From the NCBI RefSeq assembly GCF_000729995.1, contig NZ_JNFG01000029.1, positions 24,857 through 88,856 on the forward strand: a stretch of 64,000 bases of DNA, given 5' to 3'. Source of the DNA: Caballeronia sordidicola (lineage in GTDB: Bacteria > Pseudomonadota > Gammaproteobacteria > Burkholderiales > Burkholderiaceae). Positions 10,245 to 19,757 of this stretch are shown here, in pieces (the first letter of the stretch is position 1; every line of letters begins with the position of its first letter). The translations under genes were made by a program, and so were the position numbers. Under the pieces are notes generated by a model. That model saw nothing but the letters and a program-made list of their open reading frames with translations, did not search any database and was not told the origin of the DNA.

Positions 10245-11327
10245 TCAGCGATCGCGCGGGTACGAGCCGAGGATCTTCAGGAACTCGGCCTTTTCGCCCA
10301 GTTCGTGGAGCGCGGCGGCAACCGGCGCGTCGTCGCGATGTCCTTCCACGTCGATATAAAAGTAGTACTCCCACGTGCCGACGCGCGCGGGACGCGACTC
10401 GAAACGGGTCATCGATACCCCATGACGTGCCAGCGGTTCCAGCAATTTCAGCAACGCGCCCGGCTCGTTCGCCACCGACACGATCAGCGACGTCTGGTCA
10501 TGGCCACTGACGCCCGTGCGCTCCTTGCCAATCATCACGAAGCGCGTGCGGTTGTGCGGGTCATCCTGGATCAGCGCGCTGACCACGCCGAGTCCGTAAT
10601 GCGTGGCCGCACGGTCCCCCGCGATAGCCGCAATAGTCGGGTCACCCACCGCGAGCCGCGCCGCTTCCGCATTGCTCGATACCGCCTGACGCGCAAGCGT
10701 CGGCGCATTCGCCGTCAGCCAATGCTGGCATTGCGCGAGCGCTTGCGGATGCGCGAATACGCGCGTGACGCCATTGAGCGTGCCGGACGCCGTCAACAGA
10801 TTGTGGTGGATCGGCAAAGCCAGTTCGCCGCTGATCACCAGCGATGTTTGCAGCAACAGATCGAGCGTGCGCGAGACTGCGCCTTCCGCGGAATTCTCAA
10901 CCGGCACCACGCCGAATTCGGCTGCGCCGGCTTCAACCGAGCGAAACACTTCGTCGATGGAAGGACACGGCACACCTTCGATGGAATGTCCGAAATACTC
11001 GAACATCGCCTGCTCGCTGTAGGTCCCGACCGGACCGAGATAGGCTGCGCGCAGCGTCTGTTCAAGCGCGCGGCTCGCGGCCATGATCTCGCGCCAGATC
11101 GAGCTGATGTGATCATCGGCGAGCGGCCCTTCGCTCATTTCCTGGAGGCGCGCAATGACCTGCAACTCGCGTTCGGGGCGAAACACCGGCGCGTTGAAAT
11201 GCTTCTTCACCTCGCCCACTTCGAGCGCCACGGCGGCGCGCTGGTTCAGGAGCGCGATGAGCTGCGCGTCGAGCGCATCGATGCGCTCGCGCAGCGGGAT
11301 GAGTCGTGAATTAAGGTCGTCGTCCAT
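10245..11327 (-). CDS. pheA: Bifunctional chorismate mutase / prephenate dehydratase (P-protein)
   Basis: It converts chorismate to prephenate and then to phenylpyruvate for phenylalanine synthesis. The 360-residue protein has three parts. An AroQ chorismate mutase helix bundle (about 1-90) contains LRERIDALDAQLIALLNQR. A prephenate dehydratase domain begins at AYLGPVGTYSEQAM. A C-terminal ACT domain carries the phenylalanine-binding ESRP in SMTRFESRPARVGTWEYYF. The start MDDDLNSRLIPLR at 11327 was chosen. An upstream TTG at 11366 also gives an open frame but lies outside the conserved fold. It is part of the serC-pheA-hisC-tyrA-aroA set. Confidence 0.95.
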   Translation of the reverse strand: MDDDLNSRLIPLRERIDALDAQLIALLNQRAAVALEVGEVKKHFNAPVFRPERELQVIARLQEMSEGPLADDHISSIWREIMAASRALEQTLRAAYLGPVGTYSEQAMFEYFGHSIEGVPCPSIDEVFRSVEAGAAEFGVVPVENSAEGAVSRTLDLLLQTSLVISGELALPIHHNLLTASGTLNGVTRVFAHPQALAQCQHWLTANAPTLARQAVSSNAEAARLAVGDPTIAAIAGDRAATHYGLGVVSALIQDDPHNRTRFVMIGKERTGVSGHDQTSLIVSVANEPGALLKLLEPLARHGVSMTRFESRPARVGTWEYYFYIDVEGHRDDAPVAAALHELGEKAEFLKILGSYPRDR

Positions 11328-11393
11328 GCGTTGTATGAGATGAGTCGATCCGGCTTGATACCCCAAGCATCGGATGGGAGGCCAGGCCCGACT

Positions 11394-12476
11394 TCAGGCG
11401 CTGGCCCGCTCGAATTCCTTCATATACTCGACGAGCGTCTTCACCGCTTCGAGCGGCACTGCGTTATAGATGGACGCGCGCATGCCGCCGACCGACTTGT
11501 GGCCTTTCAGCTGCAGCAGGCCGCGCGCTTTTGCGCCGGCCAGGAATGCTTCGTTACGGGTTTCGTCGGCGAGAAAGAACGGTACGTTCATCCTCGAGCG
11601 CGACTGGCGCTCGACTTTGTTCAGATAAAAACTGCTGGTGTCGATGGTGTCGTACAGCAGCGTCGACTTTTCGATGCTGCGTGCTTCCATGGCTTCCAGC
11701 CCACCCTGCTTTTTCAGCCACTTGAACACTAGGCCCGCAATGTAGATGGCGTAGGTGGGCGGCGTGTTGTACATGGAATTGTTCGCGGCCACCGTCTTCC
11801 ATTCGAACGCCGACGGGCAGATAGCCAGCGCACGGTCGAGCAGATCCTCGCGCACGATCACGACCGTCACGCCCGCCATGCCAATGTTCTTCTGCGCGCC
11901 GCCGAACAACACGCCGTATTTCGCGATGTCCATCGGGCGGGAAAGAATGTGCGACGACGCGTCGGCGACCAGCGGCACCGAACCGAGATCGGGAATCTCA
12001 AAGGTCTCGACGCCGTCGATCGTTTCGTTCGTGCAGATGTGGACGTAGGCCGGATCGTCGGAAAGATGCCATTCTCCGACCTTCGGCACGTGCGTGAACC
12101 CTTGCTCCGTCTTGCCGTTCGCGGCAATGTGCGGGGTGCCGTACTTCTGCGCTTCCTTGAAGGACTTCTGCGACCACGAGCCTGTCACAACGAAGTCCGC
12201 GGTTTTGCGTGCCCCGAGCATGTTCAGCGGGACGATCGCGTTCTCGCCTATGCCGCCGCCCTGCAGGAACAGGATCCTGTGCGACGCGGGCACTTTCAGC
12301 AGATCGCGGAGATCGGTCAGCGCGGCTTCATGGATTGACATGAATTCAGCGCCGCGATGACTCATTTCCATCACGCTCATGCCGCTGCCGCGCCAATCGA
12401 GCATTTCGTCGGCGGCTTGACGGAGTACTTCTTCGGGCATTGCTGCAGGACCAGCGGAGAAATTGAAGACGCGCAT
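11394..12476 (-). CDS. serC: Phosphoserine aminotransferase
   Basis: It transaminates 3-phosphohydroxypyruvate to phosphoserine and serves pyridoxal phosphate synthesis. The 360-residue product starts MRVFNFSAGPAAMPEEVLR, the canonical N-terminus, so the 57 upstream codons were rejected. The PLP lysine lies in LFGGAQKNIGMAGVTVV. HKSVGGMRASIYNAVPLE marks the C-terminus. It heads the aromatic supraoperon. A strong hairpin upstream (12555-12594) separates it from the DUF2059 gene, so serC probably has its own promoter. Confidence 0.95.
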   Translation of the reverse strand: MRVFNFSAGPAAMPEEVLRQAADEMLDWRGSGMSVMEMSHRGAEFMSIHEAALTDLRDLLKVPASHRILFLQGGGIGENAIVPLNMLGARKTADFVVTGSWSQKSFKEAQKYGTPHIAANGKTEQGFTHVPKVGEWHLSDDPAYVHICTNETIDGVETFEIPDLGSVPLVADASSHILSRPMDIAKYGVLFGGAQKNIGMAGVTVVIVREDLLDRALAICPSAFEWKTVAANNSMYNTPPTYAIYIAGLVFKWLKKQGGLEAMEARSIEKSTLLYDTIDTSSFYLNKVERQSRSRMNVPFFLADETRNEAFLAGAKARGLLQLKGHKSVGGMRASIYNAVPLEAVKTLVEYMKEFERASA

Positions 12477-12554
12477 CTGATAAACACCCCGAAAAACCGG
12501 ACGCAACAAAGAGAACGCCAGCGAGAAAAGCTGAATAAAGCCTGAATCTCGCCA

Positions 12555-12594
12555 CGAAAAACAAATGGCTGTTTGCGTCTGAACGCAAACAGCC
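12555..12594 (-). terminator. Intrinsic terminator between the DUF2059 gene and serC
   Basis: A perfect 12-bp stem (GGCTGTTTGCGT/ACGCAAACAGCC) with a 4-base loop is followed on the minus strand by ATTTGTTTTT. It lies about 85 bases past the stop of the DUF2059 gene and about 90 bases before serC. Confidence 0.75.
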
Positions 12595-12678
12595 ATTATC
12601 GCACCGTCCCGAAAACCCGCCAATCTGCAGCCGCTTACTGCAGCCACATGAACGGCGGCGGGTTTTGGCAGCCTTAGC

Positions 12679-13281
12679 TTACTTCGGCTTGACAGCAGCC
12701 ACTTCCTTGTCCGCTTGCGCGCGGGTGGCCTTGATCGATTGCGGCATGTATTTCTGCATCAGACCGTTCACCACGTCACGACCCACCTGGTCCTGAACCT
12801 GGATGAACTTGCGACCCGTCGGGCTCTTGTAGAACGTCGTCAGGTCCTTGATTTCAGCCGTCGTGTAGTACTTCGCGTACGCGTCGTACTGAGCCTGCAT
12901 GGCGTCCTGACGGAACGAGTCGGTCGCGAAGACCTGACCAGCCGAATCCACCAGCTTCGGTACCGTGTCCTTCTGGAGCTGAGGAACAGAAGCTTGCTTC
13001 TGCTTGTCGTTCATCGTCTTGTTTTCGCTCAACGCGTCGGACAGGATGGCCGGAACCAGTTGCTTCGACTGCATTTGTGCACTGTTACCAATGGCGCCGA
13101 CGAGCTTTTGCGCGTCGATTGCGTCCAGCAGGTCCTTGATCGCAGCTTGCTTCGCCGGATCCGGTGCCGCTGTGGCTGCATCTGCAGCCGGCGTCGTCGC
13201 TTGGCTCTGGAGTGATTGAGCCGATGCGAAAGCCGGTACCAAAGCAGCCAGCAACATCCATTGTTTAAACTGTTTTTGCAT
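12679..13281 (-). CDS. Exported DUF2059 protein
   Basis: A roughly 200-residue secreted protein of unknown function. An N-terminal signal peptide (MLLAALVPAFASAQS, cleavage probably after ASA) precedes an Ala/Thr-rich linker and a helical DUF2059 domain. That domain contains DKQKQASVPQLQKDTVPKL and the conserved YYTTAEIKDLTTFYKSPTG. Two ATG codons in a row occur. The second (13281) is better spaced from GGGAG, so it was chosen; 13284 is the alternative. It lies between gyrA and serC, a conserved place in Burkholderiaceae, and is followed by a strong terminator. The protein is probably periplasmic. Confidence 0.8.
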   Translation of the reverse strand: MQKQFKQWMLLAALVPAFASAQSLQSQATTPAADAATAAPDPAKQAAIKDLLDAIDAQKLVGAIGNSAQMQSKQLVPAILSDALSENKTMNDKQKQASVPQLQKDTVPKLVDSAGQVFATDSFRQDAMQAQYDAYAKYYTTAEIKDLTTFYKSPTGRKFIQVQDQVGRDVVNGLMQKYMPQSIKATRAQADKEVAAVKPK

Positions 13282-13412
13282 CATTACTCCCTTAAAAAAT
13301 TTTTGCTTCCATCGCGGCGCGACTCGGCATTTGCTCAAGGCATTTGCTCAAATCGCGCAGCTTATCCATTCAAGCTTTCAGAAACAGAACAGGCGCGGTG
13401 GAGAACACTGGG

Positions 13413-16118
13413 TCAGGACGTGCTGTCCTCATCACCTTCCGACGTGTCGTCCGGGGTGTCGCCTGCATCGGTCGCATCATCAGCCGCAGCGCTGGCCGTT
13501 GGCTCGCCGGCATCGTTTGCCTCGCCCGCTTCACCTTCCAGATCGGCGTCGAGTTCGACTGCCACTTCCGCCTCGGCGATATGCTGCAAGCCGGACAGCT
13601 TGGTGCCGTCGTCAAGACTGATGAGTGTAACACCTTGGGTTGCACGGCCCATTTCACGGATTTCCGACACCCGCGTGCGGATCAGCACGCCGGTATTGGT
13701 GATCAGCATGATCTCGCTTTCCGGCTCGACGAGCGTTGCGGCAACCACCTTGCCGTTACGTTCCGACGTCTGGATAGCGATCATTCCCTTCGTGCCACGG
13801 CCGTGACGGGTGTATTCGTCGATCGGCGTACGCTTGCCGAAGCCGTTCTCGGTCGCAGTCAGCACCGACTGGTTTTCACCGCCGGCGACGAGCAACGCGA
13901 TGACCTGCTGCCCTTCTTCCAGTTGCATGCCGCGCACGCCACGGGCTTCGCGGCCCATTGCACGCACGTCGTTTTCGTCGAAACGCACTGCCTTGCCCGA
14001 ATCCGAGAACAGCATCACGTCATGCTGGCCATCGGTAATCGCCGCGCCGATCAGGAAATCACCGTCGTCCAGACCAACCGCAATGATGCCCTTGCGCAAC
14101 GGCCGGCTGAAGGCTTCCAGTGGCGTTTTCTTGACCGTACCCAATGAAGTCGCCATAAAAACGTATTTATCGGCGGAGAATTCCTTGATCGGCAGCACGA
14201 CGTTGATCTTCTCGCCGTCCTGCAGCGGGAACATGTTCACGATCGGCCGGCCGCGCGAATTCCGCGAGCCCTGCGGTACTTCGTAGACCTTGATCCAGTA
14301 AACACGGCCACGGTTCGAGAAACACAGCATGTGATCGTGCGTATTCGCGATGAAGAGCGTGTCGATCCAGTCGTCTTCCTTCATCTGCGTGGCCTGCTTG
14401 CCGCGGCCGCCACGCTTTTGCGCGCGATACTCGGACAGCGGCTGCGACTTCACGTAACCGGTGTGAGACATGGTCACGACCATTTCCTGCGGCGTGATCA
14501 GGTCTTCGGTATTCAATTCGGTCGCATTCAGTTCAATGCGCGAACGACGATCGTCGCCGAATTCGGCACGAATCGACGCCAGTTCTTCAACGATAATCGC
14601 GCGAATCCGTTCCGGCCGCGCCAGGATGTCGAGCAAGTCGGCGATTTGCGCCATCACTTCCTTGTACTCGCCAACAATCTTGTCCTGCTCGAGCCCGGTC
14701 AGGCGTTGCAGGCGCATTTGCAGAATTTCCTGCGCCTGGACGTCGGACAGCTTGTACAAGCCATCGGCCTGCATGCCGTACGCCGGATTCAGCCCTTCCG
14801 GCCGGTACGCCTGACGCCCGCCCGATTCCTCGGTTTCGGCGCGCGACAGCATTTCGCGCACGATTTCCGAGTCCCAGGCGTTGTTCATCAAGTCCTGTTT
14901 CGCGATCGGCGGAGTAGGCGCTGCCTTGATGATGCGGATGAATTCGTCGATATTCGCCAGCGCCACCGCCAGGCCTTCCAGCACGTGGCCACGATCCCGC
15001 GCCTTGCGCAGTTCGTATACAGTGCGCCGCGTCAGCACTTCCCGCCGATGCGACAGGAAACACTCCAGCATCTGCTTCAGGTTCAGCAAACGCGGCTGGC
15101 CGTCGACCAGCGCGACCATGTTGATGCCGAACGTGTCCTGGAGCTGCGTCATCTTGTACAGATTGTTCAGCACCACTTCCGGCACTTCGCCGCGCTTCAG
15201 TTCGACCACCACGCGCATGCCGCTCTTGTCGGATTCGTCGCGGATGTCCGAGATGCCTTCGATCTTCTTCTCGTTCACCAGCTCGGCAATGCGCTCGAGC
15301 AGCGTGCGCTTGTTCACCTGATACGGGATTTCGTCGACGATGATCGCCATCCGCTGGCCGCGGTCGATCTCTTCGAAGTGCGTGGTCGCGCGCATCACGA
15401 CACGTCCGCGGCCTGTTCGATAGCCGTCCCGTACGCCCGAGACGCCATAAATCACGCCGTACGTCGGAAAATCCGGTCCCGGAACGATTTCCATCAGTTC
15501 ATCGATGGTCGTGTCGGGGTTATTCAGCAGATGCATGCAGGCATCGACGATTTCGCGCAGGTTATGCGGCGGAATATTCGTCGCCATGCCCACAGCAATG
15601 CCGGCAGAGCCATTGATCAGAAGATTGGGGATGCGTGCCGGCAGAACCAGCGGCTCGCTTTCGCTGCCGTCGTAGTTCGGGCCGAAGTCGACCGTTTCCT
15701 TGTCGATATCCGCCAGCAGCTCATGGCCGATCTTGGCCATGCGGATTTCGGTGTATCGCATGGCGGCGGCGTTGTCGCCGTCGACCGAACCGAAATTGCC
15801 CTGGCCGTCGACCAGCATGTAGCGCAACGAAAACGGCTGCGCCATCCGGACGATGGTGTCGTAGACCGACTGGTCGCCGTGCGGGTGATATTTACCGATG
15901 ACATCGCCCACAATACGCGCCGACTTCTTATAGGCACGATTCCAGTCGTTATTCAGTTCGTGCATTGAATACAGCGCGCGACGGTGGACTGGCTTGAGGC
16001 CGTCGCGGACATCGGGGAGCGCTCGCCCCACGATCACGCTCATCGCGTAATCGAGATATGAGCGGCGCATTTCCTCCTCGAGGGAGATTGGCAGGGTCTC
16101 TTTGGCGAATTGATCCAT
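13413..16118 (-). CDS. gyrA: DNA gyrase subunit A
   Basis: The 901-residue breakage-reunion subunit of gyrase, which introduces negative supercoils with GyrB. The N-terminal winged-helix domain has SIGNATURE-type DGLKPVHRRALYSMHELN and the catalytic tyrosine in the usual AAAMRYTEIRMAKIGHELL. The GyrA box is RAQKRGGRGKQATQ near residue 560, followed by the six-bladed C-terminal domain. The C-terminal tail is strongly acidic and Ala-rich. The quinolone-determining segment reads HPHGDQSVYDTIVRM, with Gln at the position equal to E. coli Ser83 and Ser at 84. It heads the long minus-strand block. Confidence 0.97.
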   Translation of the reverse strand: MDQFAKETLPISLEEEMRRSYLDYAMSVIVGRALPDVRDGLKPVHRRALYSMHELNNDWNRAYKKSARIVGDVIGKYHPHGDQSVYDTIVRMAQPFSLRYMLVDGQGNFGSVDGDNAAAMRYTEIRMAKIGHELLADIDKETVDFGPNYDGSESEPLVLPARIPNLLINGSAGIAVGMATNIPPHNLREIVDACMHLLNNPDTTIDELMEIVPGPDFPTYGVIYGVSGVRDGYRTGRGRVVMRATTHFEEIDRGQRMAIIVDEIPYQVNKRTLLERIAELVNEKKIEGISDIRDESDKSGMRVVVELKRGEVPEVVLNNLYKMTQLQDTFGINMVALVDGQPRLLNLKQMLECFLSHRREVLTRRTVYELRKARDRGHVLEGLAVALANIDEFIRIIKAAPTPPIAKQDLMNNAWDSEIVREMLSRAETEESGGRQAYRPEGLNPAYGMQADGLYKLSDVQAQEILQMRLQRLTGLEQDKIVGEYKEVMAQIADLLDILARPERIRAIIVEELASIRAEFGDDRRSRIELNATELNTEDLITPQEMVVTMSHTGYVKSQPLSEYRAQKRGGRGKQATQMKEDDWIDTLFIANTHDHMLCFSNRGRVYWIKVYEVPQGSRNSRGRPIVNMFPLQDGEKINVVLPIKEFSADKYVFMATSLGTVKKTPLEAFSRPLRKGIIAVGLDDGDFLIGAAITDGQHDVMLFSDSGKAVRFDENDVRAMGREARGVRGMQLEEGQQVIALLVAGGENQSVLTATENGFGKRTPIDEYTRHGRGTKGMIAIQTSERNGKVVAATLVEPESEIMLITNTGVLIRTRVSEIREMGRATQGVTLISLDDGTKLSGLQHIAEAEVAVELDADLEGEAGEANDAGEPTASAAADDATDAGDTPDDTSEGDEDSTS

Positions 16119-16841
16119 TTATCCGTGTCTTGAACTGTGCGGCGCCGGCGCGGAATAAAAGCCTCTTTTGCGGCGTTTTACCCGGGATTCACCGTCGTTT
16201 AGCATCGGCATTGCGAAAGCAACGCATCACGCGATTCTAACATGCGCGACATCCGCTCCCGGGACCGCTGCGTATACAGGGAGTCGGAACAGAGAGAATT
16301 GAGAAATTCGGGGACAAAACAGCGCGGCCGCGGGCGGATCAGGAACAGCATCGATATGCGCAAGCCAATGACTAGCATGACGCGGGCCTGTTGGACAATC
16401 AGTAGCGAAAGCTTACAAATTGCCACATAGAACAAAGTGAAAACGTCAGACTAACCCGCTATCATTCGCCGTCACGGGTTTTGACGCCGCCAATTCACGC
16501 GCGAAAAACCGTCGAAAAAGAATGTATTGATGTTTTTGGAAAAAGTTCCGGGGTGGCACGCATTGTGCGCATGTTCGGCACGTATCAAACCCTGCAATTC
16601 CTTGCCCCGTCTTGTTGCGCATGCACCACATAAGGTTGCGGGCGTTAGGGGGTCAGGGATATTTTTATCGTTGCAAGGGAACGATATGGCAAAATGCGAA
16701 CGCACAAAGTTAGACACTGCTCGAAGTCTACACACAGCGTTTTGTTCCGCGGTAATGTTATACTTCGAGCAATGTATGACTTGTCTTCGTCAACAAGGCT
16801 CGCAGTAAACCTGCGGTAATCTCAATTTCGAGAGGAGAAAT
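16119..16841. other. Divergent gyrA / OmpA-family intergenic region
   Basis: These 720 bases contain no convincing gene; the short open frames here overlap each other and match no family I recognise. The region must hold the gyrA promoter (minus strand) and the promoter of the OmpA-family gene (plus strand). A TATACT at 16759-16764 is a possible -10 for the latter, giving a leader of about 70 bases, but no good -35 is seen 17 bases upstream. Confidence 0.45.
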
Positions 16842-17495
16842 ATGAATAAACTTTCAAAGCTCGCGTTCATTGCAGCTACCGCAGTTATGGCTGCATCGGC
16901 GATGGCGCAATCGGTCCCGGCTTCGCGCCAGGCTGTGAACGACAACTGGGTGAACGGCACGGGCGAATACGTGTGGATGAACGGCACGAACGAGCTTTGC
17001 TGGCGTGACGCGTTCTGGACCCCGGCAACGGCCAACGCAAAGTGCGATGGCGCGCTGGTAGCCCAGGCACCGCAGCCGCCGGTCGCACCGGCACCGGCTC
17101 CGGTTATCCAAAGCCAAAAGGTTACGTACCAAGCTGACGCTCTGTTCGACTTCGACAAGGCCATCCTGAAGCCAGGCGGCAAGGAAAAGCTTGACGATCT
17201 CGCATCGAAGATTGGCGACCTGAACCTGGAAGTCGTGGTCGCAACGGGTTATACGGACCGTATCGGTTCGGACAAGTACAACGATCGTCTGTCCCTGCGC
17301 CGTGCACAAGCTGTCAAGGCATACTTGGTCAGCAAGGGCATCGAAGCCAACCGTATCTATACGGAAGGCAAGGGCAAGCGTAACCCGGTCACCACGGGTT
17401 GCAACCAGAAGAACCGCAAGCAACTTATCGCCTGCCTCGCACCGGATCGTCGCGTGGAAGTCGAAGTTGTTGGAACCTCGCGTCAAGCGCAGTAA
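16842..17495 (+). CDS. OmpA-family outer-membrane/peptidoglycan-associated protein
   Basis: A 217-residue exported protein. The signal peptide MNKLSKLAFIAATAVMAASA is cleaved probably after AMA. A short mature region with WVNGTGEYVWMNGTNELCW follows, then a Pro/Ala-rich hinge, then an OmpA C-terminal peptidoglycan-binding domain (about 95-210). That domain has ALFDFDKAILKPGGKEKLDD, the conserved NDRLSLRRAQAVKAYLVSKG and GKGKRNPVT. A full beta-barrel is absent, so it is the small OmpA-like type common in Burkholderia. The start has an excellent ribosome site (GAGAGGAGAAAT). A strong terminator follows, suggesting a monocistronic, highly expressed gene. Confidence 0.92.
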   Translation: MNKLSKLAFIAATAVMAASAMAQSVPASRQAVNDNWVNGTGEYVWMNGTNELCWRDAFWTPATANAKCDGALVAQAPQPPVAPAPAPVIQSQKVTYQADALFDFDKAILKPGGKEKLDDLASKIGDLNLEVVVATGYTDRIGSDKYNDRLSLRRAQAVKAYLVSKGIEANRIYTEGKGKRNPVTTGCNQKNRKQLIACLAPDRRVEVEVVGTSRQAQ

Positions 17496-17519
17496 TTCGC
17501 GACTGATTGCCGCAGGATC

Positions 17520-17548
17520 AAAGCCCCGCTTCGGCGGGGCTTTTTTTA
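17520..17548 (+). terminator. Intrinsic terminator after the OmpA-family gene
   Basis: The stem AGCCCCGC/GCGGGGCT with a small loop is followed by a run of seven T, 25 bases past the stop codon. Confidence 0.9.
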
Positions 17549-17690
17549 TGTACTGCGCGTCTTGCTGCACGCCCGGGGCCTCCCCCTGCTCGACCAGCCT
17601 GGGCTCGTGGCGCGTTTCACCGGCTCTCGCCACCGCCTATATACTTGCTGCTTGACCGTTCCTGACCTTATGTTTCAAGGCTATCCGCAC

Positions 17691-18389
17691 ATGATCAATG
17701 CCGATCCCCACGAGCTTCAGAAATTCAGCGAGCTGGCTCATCGCTGGTGGGACCCGAATGCGGAGTTCAAGCCACTGCACGAACTCAATCCGGTGCGGCT
17801 CGACTGGATCGACGCGCTTGCGCATCTGCCGGGCAAGCGCGCGCTGGATATCGGTTGCGGCGGCGGCATCCTGTCTGAATCCATGGCCGTGCGTGGCGCA
17901 AAGGTGAAAGGCGTGGATTTGTCATCAAAAGCGCTGGGCGTGGCCGACCTGCATAGCCTGGAGAGCGGCGTCGAGGTCGAATACGAAGAGATCGCGGCCG
18001 AGGCGCTGGCGGCGCGGGAACCCGGCAGCTATGACGTGGTGACCTGCATGGAAATGCTCGAGCACGTGCCGGATCCGGCGGGCATCGTCCAGGCGTGCGC
18101 CACGCTCGTCAAACCCGGGGGCTGGGTGTTTTTCTCCACGCTCAACCGCAATGCGAAGGCGTATTTGTTCGCGGTGATCGGCGCGGAATACATTGCGCGG
18201 ATGCTGCCGCGCGGCACGCACGATTACGCGCGCTTCATCAAGCCGTCAGAACTTGCGCAGTACGTGCGTTCTGCGCAACTTGATATCGTCGAGATCAAAG
18301 GGATTACGTACCGGCCGCTGAGCAAGCGCTTCGGTCTCTCCGACGACTCAAGCATCAACTATCTGATGGCTTGCCGCCGCGTGGCCTGA
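17691..18389 (+). CDS. ubiG: Ubiquinone biosynthesis O-methyltransferase
   Basis: A 232-residue SAM-dependent methyltransferase that carries out both O-methylations in ubiquinone synthesis. The family N-terminus MINADPHELQKFSELAHRWW fixes the start at 17691. An upstream in-frame ATG at 17670 is possible but outside the conserved region. The SAM motif is ALDIGCGGGILSESMAVRGA. VTCMEMLEHVPDPAGIV and FFSTLNRNAKAYLFAVIGAEY are further UbiG signatures. It is followed by gph with an 11-base gap, a usual ubiG-gph pair. Confidence 0.95.
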   Translation: MINADPHELQKFSELAHRWWDPNAEFKPLHELNPVRLDWIDALAHLPGKRALDIGCGGGILSESMAVRGAKVKGVDLSSKALGVADLHSLESGVEVEYEEIAAEALAAREPGSYDVVTCMEMLEHVPDPAGIVQACATLVKPGGWVFFSTLNRNAKAYLFAVIGAEYIARMLPRGTHDYARFIKPSELAQYVRSAQLDIVEIKGITYRPLSKRFGLSDDSSINYLMACRRVA

Positions 18390-18400
18390 CGGGAAAAGAC

Positions 18401-19183
18401 ATGAGCGATCGCCCAAGTGATGCCGACCCCACGCCTCCGAGCGTCATCGAACCTGTACGGACTTTCATGAGCGACGACCCGACGCCCTTGCCCCAGCATC
18501 AAATCGACAAGACCCGGCTCAGGCTCTGCCACGCGGTTTTGTTCGATCTCGACGGGACCATCGCTGATACCGCGCCCGACCTCGTCGCCGCGGTCAACAA
18601 GATGCGGCACGACCGTGGGCTGGAAATGCGGCCGCTCGAAACCTTGCGCCCATTGGCGTCGGCGGGAGCGCGCGGATTACTTGCAGGGGCATTCGAGATC
18701 GGGCCGGAGCATCCCGATTACGCGTCCATGCGCGAGGAGTTCCTCGCCAACTATGAAGCGGATTTGTGCATCGAGACGACGCTGTTTCCGGGCATCGACG
18801 AATTGCTCAATCAGCTCGATGCACGCGGCGTGCGCTGGGGCATTGTGACCAACAAGGCAACGCGGCTGGCCGAACCGCTGGTGGCGCTGCTTGGACTGGC
18901 TGAGCGCGCAGCGTGTCTTGTTTGCGGCGATACCACCCCTCACTCGAAGCCGCATCCGGCGCCGTTGCTGCATGCTGCTGAATTGATGGAAGAAGCGCCT
19001 GAGCGTGTGGTGTACGTAGGTGACGACCTGCGAGACGTGCAGGCGGGTTTCGCCGCCGGCATGGTCACGGTGGCGGCCGCCTACGGGTACTGCGGGACGG
19101 ATTTGCCGCCCACCCGGTGGCATGCTGATCACGTGGTGGAAACGACAATCGAATTGCAACATCTGCTGCGCGATGTGCAGTAG
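18401..19183 (+). CDS. gph: Phosphoglycolate phosphatase (HAD family)
   Basis: It dephosphorylates 2-phosphoglycolate, which arises from DNA repair. HAD motif I is AVLFDLDGTIADTAPDL, motif II is WGIVTNKATRLAEPLV and motif III/IV is KPHPAPLLHAAE with VYVGDDLRDVQAGFAAGM. The product has 260 residues with an N-terminal extension of about 45 residues before motif I. A second in-frame ATG at 18467 would shorten it by 22 residues. It is coupled to ubiG. Confidence 0.9.
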   Translation: MSDRPSDADPTPPSVIEPVRTFMSDDPTPLPQHQIDKTRLRLCHAVLFDLDGTIADTAPDLVAAVNKMRHDRGLEMRPLETLRPLASAGARGLLAGAFEIGPEHPDYASMREEFLANYEADLCIETTLFPGIDELLNQLDARGVRWGIVTNKATRLAEPLVALLGLAERAACLVCGDTTPHSKPHPAPLLHAAELMEEAPERVVYVGDDLRDVQAGFAAGMVTVAAAYGYCGTDLPPTRWHADHVVETTIELQHLLRDVQ

Positions 19184-19274
19184 CGTGCGTGCGAACGCAG
19201 TTGACGGCGCGGCCATGCGGACGGGCTCTCCGACGAAAACGCGGACGAAACTGTGAGATAATGGCCAATGCTTC

Positions 19275-19643
19275 GGGGGCGACCTGGTTTCGACAGGGGT
19301 TGCGAAGCGGCTAGGGCATACCGAGGACCCGTCACCTCGTAAATCAATGGGAAAAACGTAACTGCAAACGACGAAACGTTCGCACTGGCAGCCTAAGGGC
19401 CGCCTGCCTCTCCCTAGTTTACTGACGGACTAGAGTCGCAAGACCGGTAGCAATACCGCGAGAGGTCATATACGTCAGATAAGCCTTGTCGGCGTCACGA
19501 CGCCAAGGTCGAAAATTTAGTGAATCGCCGAAGCGAAGCGTGTTCGTCCGCGTCGCCAGGTTAAATCAAATGATAGAACTAAGTATGTAGAACTGGTCGT
19601 AGAGCGCTACTGGACGCGGGTTCGATTCCCGCCGCCTCCACCA
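19275..19643 (+). ncRNA. ssrA: Transfer-messenger RNA (one-piece)
   Basis: The 5' end GGGGGCGACCTGGTTTCGACA and the 3' end with TTCGATTCCCGCCGCCTCC plus encoded CCA form the tRNA-like part. GGGGGC pairs with GCCTCC in the acceptor stem. The tag frame at 19364-19396 reads ANDETFALAA followed by TAA. The RNA rescues stalled ribosomes with SmpB and marks the nascent chain for proteolysis. It is about 369 bases long. The 3' end is a common integration site for islands, and toxin-antitoxin remnants lie just downstream. Confidence 0.97.
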
Positions 19644-19675
19644 ATAACGCATCCGGACTTGTGCCGGATTATTTG

Positions 19676-19713
19676 AAACCCCGTGGGCCGAAAGGCTTCG
19701 CGGGGTTTTTTAT
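19676..19713 (+). terminator. Intrinsic terminator after ssrA
   Basis: The stem AACCCCG/CGGGGTT with an inner GGCCGAAAGGCT hairpin is followed by TTTTTTATT, about 35 bases past the tmRNA 3' end. Confidence 0.85.
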
Positions 19714-19757
19714 TGTCGGCGTCGCCTTTCCATTGCTACCGTCAATCCGGAGCGCGC

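Noticed and set aside
14331..15968. A 545-codon plus-strand open frame opposite gyrA
   Set aside because: It is antisense to a certain gene and has shadow-type Arg/His-rich composition.
16527..16808. A 93-codon plus-strand open frame in the gyrA-OmpA gap
   Set aside because: It has no ribosome site, no homology that I recognise, and overlaps the likely promoter.
19621..19643. The ssrA 3' end as an attL site with a matching attR in the window
   Set aside because: No second copy of the 3'-end sequence and no integrase were found in the window.
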